Shown: positions 61,677-64,000 of the stretch, piece by piece
How positions within the stretch are numbered: position 1 is the first letter of the stretch
Layout: the number at the start of each line of letters is the position of its first letter
Position numbers and translations under genes: made by a program
Origin: CAVREM01 sp963728825
GTDB taxonomy: Bacteria > Acidobacteriota > Vicinamibacteria > Vicinamibacterales > CAVVIG01
Reading direction: 5' to 3'
Assembly (NCBI GenBank): GCA_963728825.1
Contig: CAVSLA010000006.1
Span: 496,001-560,000 of the forward strand
DNA length: 64,000 nucleotides
Notes under the pieces: model-generated
Told to the model about the DNA's origin: nothing
Database searches by the model: none
What the model saw: the letters and a program-made list of their open reading frames with translations, nothing else

Positions 61677-61703
61677 GGCGGGTCCAAAAGGACCCGCCCT
61701 ACA
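61677..61703. repeat. REP-like palindrome
   Basis: GGCGGGTCC-aaaa-GGACCCGCC then CTAC; read on the minus strand it is GTAGGGCGGGTCC..., the same core as the other elements. It lies between the divergent beta-barrel and PEP-mobile genes. Confidence 0.75.
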
Positions 61704-61730
61704 AGATAGTGAATTCCATTAAGGAGTCTC

Positions 61731-63416
61731 GTGACACAGATTGAATTCAAAGCGCCGGGTCCCGGCTCCTGGGAGCTGGAACAGACGCATTTCGCCAGGC
61801 CGGCCACCCGCTACGTCAGCTCCCTCCTGGCGGAGCCGCTCGCTCGTGGCTTCGCCGAGGGGACCAAGCGCTACGGCCTGCTGCTCGATACGCTTCGGAT
61901 GCGGTTCGTCAACGACTTCTGCTACGCGAAGTTCGTGGCGGTCGGGGCGCCTGACAACGCATCCGGACCGCCGCCCCGTCCGGTTTTCATGCTCCTCACG
62001 CGCTTACACCCGGAGATCCGCCGCCGGATCGCCGCTGCGCCCGCAGCAATCGCCGGCAGGCTCTGGCGCGAGGACATGCGCCGCTGGGACGAGGAGTACA
62101 AATCGGACTCGATTGCGAGGAACCGGAAAATCCAGAATACCGACATCCGTGCGCTCGGCGACGCGGAGTTCATCAAGCATCTCGAGGACGTGAGAGACAA
62201 CGCGGTCGAGATGGTGTACCGGCACCATATCTTCACGATTCCGTGCATTTTCCCCGTCGGCCACTTCTTGTCCCAGGTGCAGCGCTGGACGGGCCTCGCC
62301 TCGGGCGAAGTACTCGGCGTACTCAAAGGCGCAGCGCCAATCTCCCGCGGCATCGGTGCCCCGGCGCTCGAGCGGCTGAGGGCTGCCATCGCCGCGGCCG
62401 GCGTCACGGCGGAAAGCGTCAAGGGCAGGCCGGCCCGGCAAGTTCTCGACGATCTGAAATCGAAGCCGGGTGTCGGCGAGCCGCTGCAGGCATACCTCGA
62501 CGAGGTGGCCTACCGTCTCGTGTCCGGTTACGACGTCGCCGACAAGTACGCACTCGAGATGCCCGAAATGCTCGTCGGGACGATTTTCGGGGCCGTGGAC
62601 ACGGCGGATCGCAAGGGCGACTTCGCCCAACGCCGCGATGCGCTGCGCGCGAAGGTGCCGGAGGCCCACCGCGCCGAGTTCGACTTCTGGCTGGAGGAGG
62701 CGCGCTTCATCCACCGGCTGCGCGATGAGCGCGGCATGTACAACGATTCCTGGGGCACCGGTCTGGCACGCCGCGCGCTGCTCGAGGCAGGACGACGTCT
62801 CGAGCAGCGCGGCGTCCTGCCTGACGCGGCACTCGCCATCAACGCCAGCCACGACGAGATCGTGGCTCTGCTGGGGGGCGCCACGCAGCCAACCGTCGAG
62901 GAGCTGCGCCGACGGCAGACGTGGCGCGAAACCAAGACGGTCGCCGACGCGCCGGCGTTTCTCGGACCCGAGCCGAAAGGACCGCCCCCGGCCGACTGGC
63001 TGCCGAAGAAAGCACGAGCAAACGCACGGGCGATGGATACCGCGATCGGCGAGATCTTCAACGTCGTGGCGCGGCAGGCGCCGCCCCAGAGCGTCGCTGG
63101 CCTGCCAGTGCACCCGGGTGTCTACGAGGGCGTGGTCAGAATCGTCACCGGGCCGCAGGATTTCAACCGGCTGCAGCAGGGCGACGTGCTCGTCACGCGC
63201 AACACCGGGCCGTCGTTCAATGTCGTCCTCCCTCTGCTTGGCGCCATCGTCACCGACCGCGGCGGTCAGCTCTCGCACGCAGCGATTGTTGCGCGCGAGT
63301 ACGGTATTCCCGCCGTTGTCGGCACGAGGGAAGCGACGACGATGTTCGCTGATGGTGCGCGAGTGAGGGTCAACGGCGACACCGGCGTGGTCGAGCTGGT
63401 GGGGACAGGGCACTGA
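61731..63416 (+). CDS. PEP-utilising enzyme, helical plus phosphohistidine (mobile) domains
   Basis: 561 residues from GTG 61731 (AAGGAG upstream). Residues 1-470 are a helical region starting 'PGSWELEQTHFARPATRYVSSLLAEPLARGFAEGTKRYG', similar to the middle domain of rifampin-phosphotransferase/PEP-synthase-like dikinases. Residues 480-558 are the swivelling domain with the phosphorylated His in GGQLSHAAIVAREYGIPAVVG (His516). The ATP-grasp domain is absent and is encoded by the next gene. The two together would make a complete dikinase-like phosphotransferase. Confidence 0.85.
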   Translation: MTQIEFKAPGPGSWELEQTHFARPATRYVSSLLAEPLARGFAEGTKRYGLLLDTLRMRFVNDFCYAKFVAVGAPDNASGPPPRPVFMLLTRLHPEIRRRIAAAPAAIAGRLWREDMRRWDEEYKSDSIARNRKIQNTDIRALGDAEFIKHLEDVRDNAVEMVYRHHIFTIPCIFPVGHFLSQVQRWTGLASGEVLGVLKGAAPISRGIGAPALERLRAAIAAAGVTAESVKGRPARQVLDDLKSKPGVGEPLQAYLDEVAYRLVSGYDVADKYALEMPEMLVGTIFGAVDTADRKGDFAQRRDALRAKVPEAHRAEFDFWLEEARFIHRLRDERGMYNDSWGTGLARRALLEAGRRLEQRGVLPDAALAINASHDEIVALLGGATQPTVEELRRRQTWRETKTVADAPAFLGPEPKGPPPADWLPKKARANARAMDTAIGEIFNVVARQAPPQSVAGLPVHPGVYEGVVRIVTGPQDFNRLQQGDVLVTRNTGPSFNVVLPLLGAIVTDRGGQLSHAAIVAREYGIPAVVGTREATTMFADGARVRVNGDTGVVELVGTGH

Positions 63417-64000
63417 GACCTTCACCGCTCGTCCAGGCGCTCGACGCGGCGCACTTCGGCGGCAAGGCGGCGTCCCTGGCGCGGTTGCTGCGCGCCGGGC
63501 TTCCCGTTCCGCCGGGGTTTGCGCTCGGCACTGCTCACGTGGAAGCCGTCCACGAACGTCAACCGGAGGCGCTGACGCATCTGCGCGTCGAATTCATCGG
63601 ACTGGCCGGCCCTTGCGCCGTCCGCTCATCCGCCATCGGCGAGGACTCCCAAGGCGCCAGCTTCGCCGGCCAGCACGTGACGATCCTTAATGTTCAACAC
63701 GAGGACCACGTGGTTGATGCAGTCCTCAGGGTGCGAGAGTCGGCGCACACAGAATCGGCTCGCGCCTACCGGCGGACGCTCGGCATGGACGAGACACCGC
63801 GCGTCGGCGTCGTCGTGCAGCGCATGATCGAGCCGGATTGTGCCGGCGTCATGTTCACGAGGAATCCGCTCGACGGTTCAGACGAGCGCGTCATCGAGGC
63901 GTCGTGGGGCCTTGGCGAATCAGTCGTCGCCGGTCTGGTCGTGCCTGACAATTACGCGCTCGACGCGCAGGGTCGCGTGTTGAGGCGTAGGCCTGGCGAA
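63413..64000 (+). CDS. PEP/pyruvate-binding ATP-grasp domain protein (partial, runs off window)
   Basis: 196 residues to the window edge. It opens with the PPDK/PEP-synthase N-terminal pattern 'FGGKAASLARLLRAGLPVPPGFAL', then 'CAVRSSAIGEDSQGASFAGQH', 'VVVQRMIEPDCAGVMFTRNP' and 'IEASWGLGESVVAG'. The frame contains no ATG/GTG/TTG before the first motif. CTG 63413 overlaps the upstream stop as CTGA, a likely coupled non-canonical start. With the upstream gene it forms a split dikinase. Confidence 0.8.
   Translation, partial: MRPSPLVQALDAAHFGGKAASLARLLRAGLPVPPGFALGTAHVEAVHERQPEALTHLRVEFIGLAGPCAVRSSAIGEDSQGASFAGQHVTILNVQHEDHVVDAVLRVRESAHTESARAYRRTLGMDETPRVGVVVQRMIEPDCAGVMFTRNPLDGSDERVIEASWGLGESVVAGLVVPDNYALDAQGRVLRRRPGE

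Overview
GC-rich chromosomal DNA, densely packed with mostly tight operons. The gene content points to Acidobacteriota, probably class Vicinamibacteria. The markers are a PadR regulator with a roughly 900-residue ADOP-type (acidobacterial duplicated orphan permease) FtsX/MacB-like protein, a TIGR02999-like ECF sigma factor next to a TPR-bearing Ser/Thr kinase, an ankyrin/toroid secreted protein, and amidohydrolase and M16/M28/M48 peptidase families. The taxonomic call is inference from family content, not a phylogeny. No phage, IS element, CRISPR array, rRNA or tRNA was recognised.

Layout. 1-8.6 kb: the end of a RecB/AddB-like nuclease, an AddA-like helicase and DUF488; three very small genes (two zinc ribbons); a J-less DnaJ-like protein; an Mrp/ApbC Fe-S carrier and a two-subunit M16 peptidase. 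8.6-11.5 kb: a zinc-type dehydrogenase, a small probably frameshifted membrane protein, and an alpha/beta hydrolase. 11.5-17.6 kb: a lysine/diaminopimelate operon asd-lysC-dapB-dapA-dapD-dapE, preceded by what looks like a ribosome-mediated attenuator with a leaderless leader peptide. 17.6-31.3 kb: a membrane-anchored MutS-like ATPase, an amidase with a GatC/AtzG-like partner, pyruvate kinase, SRPBCC proteins, a secreted amidohydrolase, a LOG-family protein, DinB, a NamZ-like muramidase, an RRM protein and a flavoprotein. 31.7-42.3 kb: a GT4 glycosyltransferase, PspC/PadR, a GT-C membrane protein, an ADOP permease with its PadR, a RodZ-like protein, an ECF sigma/RskA pair, and an XRE/membrane-protein pair under a 38-bp palindrome. 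42.4-54.3 kb: an M28-like peptidase, an acetolactate-synthase-like gene and an ALDH gene carrying five frameshifts between them, an ankyrin-CxxCH-toroid protein, cupin, GT-C and M48 proteins. 54.4-64 kb: BI-1, ECF sigma, Ser/Thr kinase, EEP hydrolase, radical SAM, a beta-barrel protein, and a split PEP-dikinase-like pair cut by the window end.

Non-coding structure is the most distinctive part of the window. (i) A ~92-bp element occurs twice, each time filling the space between a stop codon and the next co-directional gene, with a covarying 3' hairpin. (ii) An 11-bp-period degenerate tandem repeat occurs at four loci, once in frame inside a membrane protein. (iii) REP-like palindromes sit at gene ends and supply the stop codon of two genes. 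(iv) Three cognate-looking operators lie over promoters (two PadR, one XRE). (v) Several -10 elements lie only 6-9 nt before start codons, suggesting leaderless mRNAs. Three genes appear to lack a canonical start codon.
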